This document shows, one piece after another, positions 12,197-23,628 of a DNA stretch of 64,000 nt (the stretch's first letter is position 1; every line of letters begins with the position of its first letter). Below the pieces are notes generated by a model. That model ran no database searches. It was not told the DNA's origin and worked only from the letters and a program-made list of their open reading frames with translations. Source of the DNA: Clytia hemisphaerica (taxonomy: Eukaryota; Cnidaria; Hydrozoa; Leptothecata; Clytiidae); the NCBI GenBank assembly GCA_902728285.1, contig CACVBU010000588.1, forward strand, positions 737,107 to 801,106, read 5' to 3'. The position numbers and the translations under genes were made by a program.

Positions 12197-12554
12197 TTTT
12201 ATAAGAATAAAAACTTTGATTTTTATACATATTTATTGTTGTTCTTTACAAATCAGAATGAAAGTAATATTTAAAAACCCTATCCTAGTGGTGAAGGTCA
12301 TCATCAGACTGAAAGAAAAATATTCACACCATTTTATTTATAAACACTTGGATTGCTGTTTTTTGATAATTGACTTATTACCAGCGGTGGAGTGTGTTAT
12401 ATTTAAGCTCAGAAATTCTTGAAGATGTCTTGTAGCCCCATGTTTTCTGTAAGTCATGTAATCATTCAAACCAACTCTCAATAAAAATGAAACACGTTTG
12501 AAAAATTCACAAATTTTTCTTTACATTTGACCTGGAAATGTTGCAGAGGACAGT
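12197..12554. other. Upstream region of the PQ-loop gene
   Basis: No clear coding signal. It should contain the promoter of the minus-strand PQ-loop gene. The 83-codon plus-strand frame at 12171-12422 overlaps that gene's 5' end and looks like a shadow. Confidence 0.35.
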
Positions 12555-12968
12555 CTGGGAAATCCTCTCAATTGCACGCTTATGTTCTGAGGGCGTAAGC
12601 GCGCAATTGCATGGTTATAATTTACGCTCGCTCCTGCCCCGGTTGAAATTGCTTAGGGATTTCAAGAGGTTCAGAATTCTCTAATTCGGGCAAAGGCATG
12701 GTTTAACGGGCAATCCATTTTTACGGAATCTTCTTTTACGATAAATTTTGAGTAAAACTGCACTAGGCTTTTGAAATTCAACAGAGCTTTCAGAAGGAAT
12801 TGCGTGTCAAAAATATAGGAAATTTTAAAGCGTGTCACCCGTCAATCTTGCTTAACACTTAGCGCCCGTTTCAGAACAATTTCGATAAAAATTCTGCCAT
12901 TTTGATAACTGTGCAATTGCGCGCTTACTGCCTCGGAACATAAGCGTGCAATTGAGAGGATTTCCCAG
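12555..12968. mobile_element. Inverted-repeat element with ~60-bp ends
   Basis: The two ends are near-identical inverted copies for roughly 60 bp, starting CTGGGAAATCCTCTCAATTG. They include a GCAATTGCRCGC-type palindromic stretch. No convincing target duplication and no coding capacity. Superfamily not assigned. Confidence 0.65.
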
Positions 12969-13331
12969 GCAGACTGGAGGAAGGATGATGAAGACCAAGT
13001 TTTGTGAGCCTGTACTCATCAAGTTCATCATGCAATTGGTTTGTTTGGGTTTTACCTTGACTCTTTTTTAATCAGTCTTACAAGTAATATTTGGTGCATC
13101 AGACTTCTTACATGGAATTCTTTTCCAGATGAAAAATTCAGAAGTGAATGTCGTAAGTTTGTACGCCTGAAGTATTTGAGTAAATCTCTAAAGTCTTCCT
13201 GGACCGTAGCAGTTGTCGGGGTTTCGCGGGGTTTGTATTTACGAATTGATTACGAATCTTTTTTAAAATCACAATTTCTAGTGCGTGAACCTATAAATAT
13301 TTTGCTTGCAACTTGCGAATCGAGTGACTTG

Positions 13332-13678
13332 AGGACCCTGCCGACGCACCGGACTTAATGAACACCGGACACGCGAAAGTCCGGTGTAAAATGAGAATTT
13401 TTTTTACCACCGGACAATTTCTACACCGGACTTAAGGAAGTCGTATGTCCGGTGTCAGAGCAGGATATTTTTTCCCACCGGACAATCAAAACACCGGACA
13501 TGACCAGTCCGGTGTGCGTCCGGTGTTTCTTAATTTTTTGTTTCATAAATGTCCGGCGTCCAAAATTCCCTGTATGCAACACCGGACTGACACCGCGACT
13601 TATTGCGTCCGGTGTAGCGAAAGGATACTTTTTGCCACCGGACAAATACACCGGACAGTCCGGCGTCGGCAGGGTCCT
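13332..13678. mobile_element. hAT-like element built from CACCGGAC/GTCCGGTG motifs, copy 1
   Basis: The ends AGGACCCTGCCGACG and the inverted CGTCGGCAGGGTCCT are flanked by a perfect 8-bp duplication, GTGACTTG, at 13324-13331 and 13679-13686. By eye, the 347 bp hold nine CACCGGAC and five GTCCGGTG, plus two GTCCGGCG variants, in both orientations. Short frames on both strands here are by-products of the repeats. An 8-bp duplication supports the hAT superfamily. A second copy in opposite orientation lies at 14926-15260. Confidence 0.8.
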
Positions 13679-13885
13679 GTGACTTGCCTGGCTGGATCGC
13701 TTCGCAATTCTTATACATATACACTAGTATTCTAGCCAGCTGTCAAAATTACAGACCAGAAGAATCTGCTGCTGTGTTTACTATATACATACCACAGACA
13801 TGCACTGGTTGTCTGCTGATGGTTTTCTGGTGGTCTGCTGATTTCGGTGATCAGTGATTGATACGCTTCGCTATCGCATCCTGTC

Positions 13886-13975
13886 CACTGACCTTTATAT
13901 AAAGGTCAGTGACTTTCAAGATGGCGACGGCACGGATGGCGGCAAAAGTCAGAGAAAGATGAGCGTGAGTTTTTG
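13886..13975 (+). promoter_or_regulatory. Promoter-like palindrome with TATATAA and possible first exon
   Basis: Bases 13886-13911 form a perfect 26-bp palindrome whose centre is TTTATATAAA, a TATA-like core. About ten bases later comes CAAGATGGCGAC, which resembles a YY1-type initiator, then ATGGCGGC again, and a consensus donor GTGAGT after 13967. The reading frame from the first ATG runs only 14 codons (to a TGA just before the donor). A downstream exon could not be found, so this is a candidate transcription start only. Confidence 0.4.
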
Positions 13976-14393
13976 CATTCTAGTTGATTTTCCTGCCTTA
14001 CGGATCCATTCAGGTAAAGTCTTTGCTAAATCCTGCCTTTTTATTGAAATTGATTATCTAGCTTTGCGCTTTTGTATTCTCTTGTGGGGTCTGTTACAGC
14101 ACTGGGCTAGGGTCTTGTGTTGTAGGGTGTGCGTGTATGCGTGTGTGGCGGACAGGTCAGGGCAAAATTTTGTCCTCAATTTTTGAAAACCAATGCCAAA
14201 CTAGTTTTATTTGAAAGTCTGTACCTTCGTGAGAAAATTCAGGGGTCATTTATTAAAATTGGTTAAGTATTTCCAAAGACAGTATAGACCTAACTCTTCA
14301 CACAAGAATTACGGGAAACGCATGTTTGGACTTTGTACCCTATGCTGCACTCAAGCACTTAAGCCAAAGTCCCGCAAAGGCGGGACAAAAATC

Positions 14394-14830
14394 AGTTTTT
14401 TGAAGTTTGCAAAAAAACGCCACATAGAAGATCTTTCAAATTCAGTATGTGAATAGAGAAGTAAAAAATACAACTTTTCTATTTTTCCTTTTTTTTGCAA
14501 AAGTTCTAGGAATGAAAATAAAGGGATATGATAATTGAATACTATCCATTGATGACCCGCGGCACTATCGTAAAGCTAGAATCGCTTCGTGTACTCTTCG
14601 CTTGAGAAAATGATTGACAGATTGAAGTTTGGCACCCGCGCAGGAGTTCGCGGAGCGTTCTCGGCTCAATCCTCGGACCGCGCTAAAAATGGTAGACTGA
14701 GCTGTGATAGATCATTTCGATGGAAGTTGTTGGAATGTTTACAAGGCTCTTGACAAAAAATTGTTTGCTTCATTGTCAATGATGACAGTGCGGTTATTAA
14801 TTTTGTTAGATCTGACAAATTGATGTTTGT
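14394..14830. repeat. Segmental duplication, copy A (uninterrupted)
   Basis: This stretch is strongly similar to pieces at 15960-16013, 17130-17436 and 17962-18035, in the same order and orientation. It shares for example GAAGTTTGCAAAAAAA, AAAATACAACTTTTCTA and GAATCGCTT. Copy A has no insertion at the two sites where copy B is split, so it serves as the empty-site reference. Confidence 0.7.
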
Positions 14831-14925
14831 AAGTGCACTTTATAGTTTTGATTCCCATTGAAGAATCATATTCTGGTTTTCATGTTATTAGATGCTGCTT
14901 TAGAGCTTTAGGTCTACACTGAAAG

Positions 14926-15260
14926 AGGACCCTGCCGACGCACCGGACTGTCCGGTGTATTTGTCCGGTGGCAAAAAGTATCCTTTCGCTACACCGGACG
15001 CAATAAGTCCGGTGTTGCATACAGGGAATTTTGAACGCCGGACATTTATGAAACAAAAAATTAAGAAACACCGGACGCACCGGACTGGTAATGTCCGGTG
15101 TTTTGATTGTCCGGTGGGAAAAAATATCCTTCTCCGACACCGGACATCCGACTTCCTTAAGTCCGGTGTAGAAATTGTCCCGTGGTAAAAAAAATTCTCA
15201 TTTTACACCGAACTTTCGCGTGTCCGGTGTTCGTTAAGTCCGGTGCGTCGGCAGGGTCCT
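14926..15260. mobile_element. hAT-like CACCGGAC/GTCCGGTG element, copy 2 (inverted)
   Basis: This is the reverse-complement counterpart of 13332-13678: same AGGACCCTGCCGACG ends, same internal motif order read backwards, 335 bp. The flanks (ACTGAAAG on the left, TTCCAAAG on the right) match poorly, so the target duplication has decayed or been replaced. About 1.25 kb separates the two copies. Confidence 0.75.
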
Positions 15261-15317
15261 TTCCAAAGTTATTCCATTTCAAAAAATCACTACCAACAGC
15301 AAGGCAAGAAATAATTA

Positions 15318-15862
15318 AGGGGCCGTCGACAAACGACTTTCCTTTTTTTTAACGGCCTGAGGCCGCTAAGGTTCAGACCCCCTCCCCCATACGTCTTAGC
15401 GGCCAAGAAAATTCTTCAAAAGTAAATACTTTCACTGGTCCATGGCCGCCATGTTCTTTCGATTCGTAATCCTCAAAGTTCTTCTTTTCGCACGGAAAAA
15501 ACATGTGGTTTTGAGCCGTGACCTTTCAATTTTGAAACTCCAAGCCTCGCAGCAAGTCAGGGCGGGATGGGTGGAGCAAGGAGTCAACTGAGGCGGAGGG
15601 AAAAATTGCCGACTTTCTTCACGTGACCAGTCATTTTTCTCGTTGAAGCATTAATTGGTGACCGGGAATAAGGTGAATGTCGTGTGGTTGCTTTGGTCTT
15701 AGCCTTTCTTCACATGTTTTTACTTTTTGGACTGATGAAATTTGAAAGTGAGACTTTCCTTTTTTTTTTTTAACTTTTTTTAACGGCATTGCAGTGACCC
15801 CCTCCCACCCCTTACGGCCAGAAGCCGTTAAAAAAAAGGAAAATCGTTTGTCGACGGCCCCT
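15318..15862. mobile_element. Inverted-repeat element, AGGGGCCGTCGACAAACGA ends
   Basis: Both ends share roughly 40 bp as inverted copies: AGGGGCCGTCGACAAACGA, a T-run and AACGGC. Inside each end is a C-rich ACCCCCTCCC stretch. No transposase frame was found, and the flanks did not show a clean target duplication. Confidence 0.65.
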
Positions 15863-16013
15863 AAGAAATAAAAGCACCAAAAATGGCGTATGAAATCTAC
15901 TGTGAAGTCGGGTAACTTGCATCAGAGGAATGAATGACCTATTTGGTCATTAAAATAAAAGTTTTTTGAAGTTTGCAAAAAAATGCTACTTAAGAAGATC
16001 TTCCAAATTCAGT

Positions 16014-17129
16014 ACCGTAAGTTGGTCTAATATCGCATTGACATCCCTTGTCTAATTCCGACACCCTTCTTTAGAGACAGAATAACATGAAACTGATTGA
16101 AAAAGGATTATTCCTCTCTGACTACTAAGGGGTCACTCACACATATTGATTCTTCCCACGACTAGTGTCAAATTGACGCTAAAATTTGAAAACCCCTACC
16201 CCCACCTCTTATCTTAATGGACCATTCCAGAATTTGTCTATAACAGGGGGGCGGACGACACAGGATTTCCAAGGGCAAAAGTTTTCACCAAAATTCGAAA
16301 TTTCCAAGCTGAGAGAAGGAAATATATGAATTTCTAAGGCAATTGAATTAAAAAAAGCGAAAAAGAATGGAATTTCCGTTGCATTTTGCAAAAGTGCATG
16401 AATTTTTATCGGATTTTCCGACCACCACTGGAAAAGAAAAATTATTTCCGAGGCTAGAAAAAATTTTAAAATGCACGTCATCCGATGGGGGGTAACAAAA
16501 ATTTTCTGGAATAGCCCAATAACGTCAAAGTTTAAAAATTATCAAAAATCGATAAAACTCTCTCCTTCACTTTCATTGTTGTTTCGTCAGCTATCTTTAA
16601 TTTTGCTACGGCTTGCTCAGTTTACATTTTAAAAATAATGGAGATAATTTCTAAACTTTTTTTCGGAAAGTTACCGAAATTAATTATCTCCGCAATCATA
16701 ATCAACAGAATAGCGACATTTCACAAAAAAAAGATCGACCATCAACGAAATTTAAGGGCCGCGCAGACCGTCTAAGCAAAAGGAACACAAACATGGGGCT
16801 GTTTGTTTTGGTTAAAATTGTTCTTTAAAATAGCGAAGCGAAGGAATACTTAGGTATATATATAAAATGAGGAAAAGAAATATGGAAAGTACAGTAACAT
16901 TTGTCACGGAATAAACATCTCAAAAATCAATATTTCTGGTGAAATTTCTTAGTGTCACAGACTCTAACCCCCCACCCCTTCGCGTCAATTTGACGTTAGT
17001 CGTGGGAAGAATCGATATGAGAGTGACCCCTAAGCAAAGAAAAACAGTTTCAACCTTTCTATCAATTTCAGCTGATAAAAAGGGTGTCGGAATTAGAGGA
17101 GGGATGTCAATATTAGACCAAGTTACGGT
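16014..17129. mobile_element. Long inverted-repeat element inserted in duplication copy B
   Basis: It begins ACCGTAAGTTGGTCTAATAT and ends with the complement ATATTAGACCAAGTTACGGT. Inverted similarity continues for roughly 150-200 bp per end, including TCTAATTCCGACACCC and TCTTCCCACGACTA. The flanks AATTCAGT and TAATCAGT could be an imperfect 8-bp duplication. A smaller MITE (16219-16517) is nested inside. No coding capacity found. Confidence 0.7.
16219..16517. mobile_element. MITE nested in the 16014-17129 element
   Basis: The ends GGACCATTCCAGAA and TTCTGGAATAGCCC are inverted and flanked by AAT on both sides. They resemble the GGGCTTTTCCAGA family at 6876 and 10701, but the interior differs and lacks the CCCCTGGA motif array. 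The 90-codon minus-strand frame inside is repeat-derived. Confidence 0.6.
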
Positions 17130-17436
17130 GTAATCAGTATGAATGAATAGAGCAGTAAAAAATACAACTTTTCTACTTTTCTTTTTTTTTTGCAAAAGTT
17201 CTACTGTAGGAATGAAAATAAAGGGATAATGATAATTTAATACTATCGCCTGATGATCCTTGGCACTATCCTAAAGCTAGAATCGCTTGGCATACTCTTC
17301 GCTTCAAAAGATGATTAAAGATTAAAGTTTTTCACCCGCGCAGGAGCTCGCAGGCCTTCTGTTGTGAGCGTCAATCCTCTGATCGCAATAAAAATGGTAG
17401 ACTTAGCTATGACAGATCATTTCGATGGAAGTTGTT

Positions 17437-17961
17437 CAGGGGGGCCAGGGTTCAGGATACTAACCCAGAGCCCAAAAACCTGACTTTTGTATTAGGCACG
17501 CCTAGATCCTTTGTAACATAGCCTATGATGAATGTTATGTACAGAAAAGCTTTATCACGACTAAAAAAGTTCTAATAGATTTCTAGTTTTGAATGAATTT
17601 TGGTTGATTGAAAGGATTGAGAGCAGCAAAAGTTAAATAAAAATTTAATTTCAATTATAGAATGAAGAATGCTTTTATATGGAATCAGGGTATAGTGTAA
17701 ACAATTCAAATAAGTTTTTATACTTACATTGTACAACATTTTAAGTCAGATACCAATTTCAAATTCAGCAAAAAATTAAAAAAAGGGGGACCCATCCCCT
17801 CATTTTGGTATCGATACCAACTTAAAGATTCCCTAATTTTCAAAAAAAGGGGACCCGCCCCCTGATTTTGGTATCGATACTAACTTGACTTTTTGTAATT
17901 TGAAAGAGAAATTGACACCACCCCAAGCCCTGGGTTTGGTATCTGGATCCTGACCCCCCTG
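17437..17961. mobile_element. hAT-like element inserted in duplication copy B
   Basis: The ends are CAGGGGGGCCAGGGTTCAG and the inverted CCTGACCCCCCTG. AGTTGTT flanks both sides, and the uninterrupted copy A reads GAAGTTGTTGGAATG at the matching place, so the insertion site is directly documented. Two internal motifs, GGGGACCC and TTTGGTATCGATAC, are each repeated. No transposase. Confidence 0.7.
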
Positions 17962-18489
17962 AGTTGTTGGATTGTTTATATACAAGATTCTTGGCAGAAA
18001 ATCCTTTGTTTTATTGTCAATGATGACATTTATTTATTTTATTTATTTCATTTATTTCAAGTTAGTTTACCATAGATAAATATCTAATTTACACCAACAA
18101 CACAAAAAATTTGAAAAAATAGAGTTCAGTAAATTTTGCAAATATTACAAGTACATAGATCTAAAAGTTTAAGCTTAAGCAAACTAGATTTAAACATGGA
18201 AATATTTTTGGAATTCTTAAGCTCATCTGAAATTTTATTCCACTAGATACTAGCTCAAAATGGGAAAGAGTTAAAGCCATGGTGTACCGTCAAGATTTTT
18301 GTTTACGAACTGAAAGAAGATTTTTTAGAACAAAGGTGACGTTCGATCTTCCGGGACGGGAATAGCCATGACATGGGAAGACAGGATTTCCAAGATTCTT
18401 AGATTTGAAGACTTCAAAAAGTAATTGGCGAAGGTGTAATTCATGAATAGTCATGGGATTTCTTAAAGGCACATCCTCTGTTTCAGGAG

Positions 18490-19515
18490 ATTGAATTGAG
18501 AATTTTGGCTCCTAGTGATGTCTGGTAGTATATAAAAACACTTCAGATGGTGATGAAAGCATGAAATTTGTTGCTCTTTCTGATTCTGATGTTCAAATTG
18601 AATTAAAAGCTTTAAATCCTACAGAATACTAAAGCTTAGATTTTAAGATTTACAAGGCAAATTAACGCAGTGTTCTCTCTATAGGAACACAGTGTACAAC
18701 CGACTAATTTTATTGGATGTTTTAAAGCCTTCGTATGTCGTTTAGACTTAAGCATCAGAAGGAACTTCGAATTTTGACATGGATTCATGTATAAAACACC
18801 AAATTTGTTCAACTAGTTCTGTTAGTGCGGAATTTTTAGGTTTTGCCTGGAAAAGCTTATGATGGCTTATGATTAAATTTTCAAGGCATGTTTTATTTAC
18901 TTTAATCGTAGAAATTTTAGCGAGACTAATTTTAGCGTATGTTAGCGAGTCAGAAAAATCTAGATTTTTTTGGATTTATTTTAGCGAATCACGATTTCAA
19001 AAAATTTCGCGGGGATAAATTTTAGCGAATACTCGTATGACATTATTGATTGAATTCGTTTTCTAGCATTTCTTTGCACTGAAACCCTTTCTATTGAAGA
19101 TAAAAATGTATCAAGGCAATATAACCAGAAATTTCGCGCGGATAAATTTTAGCGATCTGTCGATTCGGCGTGTTTTAGCGAGATTTATTTTAGCGAAAAT
19201 AGGGAAAACTCGCTAAAACGCTAAAATTAGTCTCGCTAAAATTTCTACGATTAAAGTATACCTCGATTTTCATCAGCATTTCATGCTCTTTCGGCTGGAA
19301 CCATCACATTTTGAATATTTTCAAAAAAATATTTTTTTACTCAGCTACCTGATGACGTCATCTGGCATGTGGCCAGACGTGGCAAATTTTGGTGTTACTG
19401 TTTAAAATTAAGTTTGAGACCATCTAAGTATCATCTGTGCCAAATTTCATGCTTTTATCACCATCTGAAGTATTTTTGTGCTAACAGACCTCACTATCCA
19501 CGCTCAAAATCTTCT
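18490..19515. repeat. Imperfect inverted-repeat element, with a nested palindromic MITE
   Basis: The segment near 18538-18575 (ACTTCAGATGGTGATGAAAG, then CATGAAATTTG) recurs inverted near 19430-19475 (CAAATTTCATGC then ATCACCATCTGAAGT). The small open frame ending near 18633 in the left arm is part of this repeat. Outer ends are approximate. Confidence 0.5.
18900..19256. mobile_element. TA-flanked palindromic MITE with TTTTAGCGA motifs
   Basis: The ends CTTTAATCGTAGAAATTTTA and the exact inverted form at 19222-19256 are flanked by TA. The identical arms run about 40 bp. TTTTAGCGA and its complement TCGCTAAAA recur across the whole element. No coding capacity. Confidence 0.7.
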
Positions 19516-19522
19516 GAATTTT

Positions 19523-20119
19523 TGGACCTACCCCGGTGGGGTGGAGGTCCTATAAATTAACCTGTGTTAGTCCGTTCGCCCGTCCTCCCGTTCGTCTGTT
19601 ACCAACTTTTCTCATTTTGGTTTCTTGGTGTGTTTTTATAGAAAAACTGGCCAAATTCGATATTTATTTATAAGCACATTATCAATTACTTAGGTATTAG
19701 CTTTTCTCGAGATTGGCTTGAGAAAGTTTTAGCCCGACTTTGGGCTAAAAAACAGGTTTTTTGGACTTTGTGAAAAGTTGGATTGTTAACTTTTTCTGAT
19801 TTTTTGCATGAAATTAGGATGCCGTCATAGGTCAAAAAACGCATGTTTATCTATAAGAATCACTATTAATAAGCGTACATCAATGTTCTTAGCCAAATTA
19901 CTCAATTTTTTGATGGGATAGATGTTTTTTTTGCTCACAAAGTCTTGAATATAAAAGAATATTTCAAGAGCATGAAATTTTGGTTTCTAAACTTTTTTTT
20001 TATAAGAAACAACTAATTTTGATAGATCATCACTATTTGTGTTCTGAATGATTGTTTAATGGTCAAGCTCACGTAGATATCAATTATATATGTGTTAAAT
20101 GCATAACCAGGTAGGTCCA
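19523..20119. mobile_element. TGGACCTACC-family repeat, short copy
   Basis: It starts TGGACCTACC and ends GGTAGGTCCA. Just inside the start it has TATAAATTAACCTGTGT followed by GTCCGTTCG-type runs and a conserved CTGTTACCAACTTTTCTC-like stretch. The same head is found at 34908 and 43952. This copy lacks the long internal tandem units of the other two. Confidence 0.65.
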
Positions 20120-20434
20120 TAAAAGTATCACTTGTTTTTACTTATTTCCCTGATAATTTCTGATTGATTTCAAAAAAAGAATGAATAAATTTGGATGATT
20201 TAAAGGTAAGACAAGTACTAATGGTAAATTTTGGTAAATTCTTCCTTGTTCCAAGCAAAAAACCCCCACGAGTGAGTGTGCACCCTACTAGTGTATCGTT
20301 CGGTTGTGGCTTCTTTGTATGGGTTAGAGTAGATCTTGTATTATCTTTGATCTGGAGTTTTATGGAGTTTCTTTCTATGAAGTTAGACTTAGTCATTTTA
20401 AAAGAGTTCAACTTTGATATTTCAAAATTTGCCA

Positions 20435-20525
20435 TTTGGATTCAAACCCACATGAAACCCATATGAAAAGTACCTTGAATCAGAAGCTCTGTATTTTACC
20501 ATTAGACCACAAAGCCACAGCACAA
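20435..20525 (-). repeat. tRNA-like sequence (possible SINE head)
   Basis: On the minus strand TGTGGTCTAATGGTAAAATA resembles a D-arm with an internal A box, and GTGGGTTTGAATCC about 60 bases later resembles a B box and T-arm. The acceptor and anticodon stems do not pair well and the spacing is long. I therefore read it as a tRNA-derived relic, not a working tRNA gene. Confidence 0.4.
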
Positions 20526-21515
20526 TTTTGAATTTAGAATCTATCTATGTATAGTTTCTATTTTACAGACTTTTATTTATGTTATAGCATACCAGGCCAA
20601 GGTTAGCACCAACCCCAATGGTTGCCCCTACCAGGGCGCCTTGAGCCCTATCTCATTGGAACTAATTTTCCTGGGAACTAATAATTGTGGTAAAAAAAAA
20701 TCAGAAAAATTGCATTTTGATTTTCTTGGTTTTGCTCAAGTTTTTGTAGTTTTGTCAAAAAACCGCAAAAAACGCTAAACTTAATTTCGCGAAAATTAGT
20801 TTCAATAAGGTATATTTTCCTACCAATACTATTCCCAACCCTATTTTGACTCTTGAGCTTCAATCCTGACCCTAAACTATACAAACAATTGTTACTCGTA
20901 GGGATTGCAAAATAAAAAATCTACTTTCACCCGTACAAAGAAGTCAGCACTGTACCGTACTTGCATTGTATAACTATCAGTAACTATCCAAAAATTCATA
21001 GTTTGAGTAAAGAAAACTATTTAAGTTAATTTCATACTCAAAGTTTCATGCCATCCAGGATGGCAATCTTCATTGAAATAAACGTGCTATAAAAATCTAC
21101 AATTTAATGTCTTCAAAAATTCTGCTGTCAATTCAAAATAAGAATTATTCGAAAGTCTTAAAGAAAAATTTTCGTCTGTGACCAGCTGTGACGGCATTTT
21201 GCAATGATTTCAGTTTGCTTGTTTAACAAGTTCCGACCCAGATAGGTAGCAATCTCAAATTTCTCCTGTAAACATAATAAGCAAACTAGTATAAAGTAAT
21301 TATATAAAGCTCTGTTATCATTAACATTGGGCACTGTTATTGGTTTTGGTTAACACAAAGCATAGATATATCCAAAAATCCCCTTAACAATCAAATCGGT
21401 CTGATAGGTTGAAACTCAAAATTATGGTATAATTGACCTAAATGAACCAATCAAATAAGTGCTTGGATTATAAGCGTCTGATTAAAGCAAGGCAAGTACG
21501 ATGTAGCTATATGTC
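20526..21515. other. Unassigned DNA
   Basis: No believable gene or repeat structure was seen. Short frames occur at chance level. Confidence 0.3.
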
Positions 21516-21516
21516 G

Positions 21517-22083
21517 GGTTGGTCTAAAAAGCAGGTAGCCAATAGTCGTTTGGGAGAACGCCACAGTCTTTTGAATAACTAATTACTCCAATAATGATAA
21601 CACCATGTAATTGATTTGTCCTTTACAACACAGCTATTACTAAGGTACAAGATAATTTATCCTACCTAATTGTATGGCTGGAGTAATTTGTTATTCAATA
21701 GACTGTCACATTCTCCCAAATGACTATAGGGGAGTAGCCAATTGGGCTAGATTGTGGGGTAGCAATATATTTCACAGACCAGAGTACTGTACTTTTAACC
21801 ATAAAAATGGCCTGGTCTGTAATTTTTCAAAGTGTGAGAGAACGGAAGACAAGATGGCAACCACACTCAGTAAACAGAAGTAGATTTTAGTACTTTTTAC
21901 AAAAATGACTACAGTAACTAAAAAAGCTATGTAGCAAATTTAAACCTGGTCTCATTCAATAACCGTCAAAAGGTTATATAGTATTGTATTTTCACAATTT
22001 AAAGCACTAGGCTTCAAAATTTTAGACAAAAAGGGGTACCCCTCAGCCTAGCCAATTTAACCCCTGCGTTTTAGACCAACCCC
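21517..22083. repeat. Inverted-repeat element, GGGTTGGTCTAAAA ends
   Basis: The left end GGGTTGGTCTAAAAAGCAGG and right end GCGTTTTAGACCAACCC are inverted. Inside, a second imperfect inverted pair lies near 21540-21590 and 21680-21735 (AATAGTCGTTTGGGAGAA against TTCTCCCAAATGACTAT). The 69-codon frame at 21674 lies within it. Superfamily not assigned. Confidence 0.55.
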
Positions 22084-22551
22084 TAAACCTCCAATATAAA
22101 GAACTATTAACAGAGCTTCAAAAATAAATACAGCATACATTACTGTTGTCAGCCAGAGCTGTTTTGTAAAAGACCATGTAGAAAATGAAAGTGACTAATA
22201 CCTTGTGTGTTTTTATTTGCGTAAAATTAGATAGATAGCTGATGTCTTTTTCCCATCGAATCAGGACTTTCACTTTATCGATATAGATCTTTTAGATTTT
22301 CATCCATCATTTTGGATTATATGTACTAGGTGACCGGAGACAAGACAAGCAAGCAAAGTCAGTAGCTAAATTATAAAGAGAGTTGGGAAGAGGGGAGAGG
22401 GAATAATACTGCAGTAGCGCAAGAAATATAACTTTTTTGCAAGATATTTTTTCAAATCCCAAAATTTTTTAGCTTTTTGATTTTAAACAAAAGGAGAAGA
22501 GAAAAAGTAAAGAAGGAAAACTAGAAAGAACGTTTCAGAGGAGCAAAGTTA

Positions 22552-23305
<754 letters not shown>

Positions 23306-23622
23306 GATGGTTGATGGCATATATTTGATTTTATCAAGGAATGGGATATAAATATACATCAATATAAACCACTATTCTGGAGGACATTGCATGAAGTATC
23401 ATTGGGATGGGAACATTTATGATAGTCTAACTGGCTATAAGACATTCAATAGGCTTTTTTATGAAACTTTATCAAAATCAGATAAAGTGATGTATCAATA
23501 ATTATTTTACCCTTTTATGAAAGAGAGGTTTATGTCTGGGCTGCTGCTAGTTTTTATCTCATGGTTAATTGAAATAGCATTTATTATTTTTTATTTGATT
23601 GTTTTTTAATAGTGCTATCATA

Positions 23623-23628
23623 ATAAAG
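23623..23628 (+). terminator. Poly(A) signal candidate for NUDT21
   Basis: An AATAAA hexamer lies about 320 bases after the NUDT21 stop in AT-rich DNA, followed by a T-rich stretch (TCTTCATTCCTC). It is the best-placed candidate by eye. Confidence 0.45.

Larger units (their letters stand above)
15960..18035. repeat. Segmental duplication, copy B (split by two insertions)
   Basis: Similarity to copy A (14394-14830) is present at 15960-16013, resumes at 17130-17436 and resumes again at 17962-18035. The gaps are exactly the elements at 16014-17129 and 17437-17961. The order of events is therefore duplication first, then two insertions. Confidence 0.7.

Noticed and set aside
13421..13735. Overlapping frames of 64-96 codons on both strands
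   Set aside because: They run through the CACCGGAC/GTCCGGTG repeats and a matching set appears in the inverted copy at 14880-15188. They come from the repeat, not from a gene.
15318..15862. piggyBac-type element because of TTAA-like flank
   Set aside because: The left flank has TTAAG but the right flank reads CTAAG, so no TTAA duplication is present.
20435..20525. Functional tRNA gene on the minus strand
   Set aside because: A and B boxes are visible, but acceptor and anticodon stems do not pair and the box spacing is too long.
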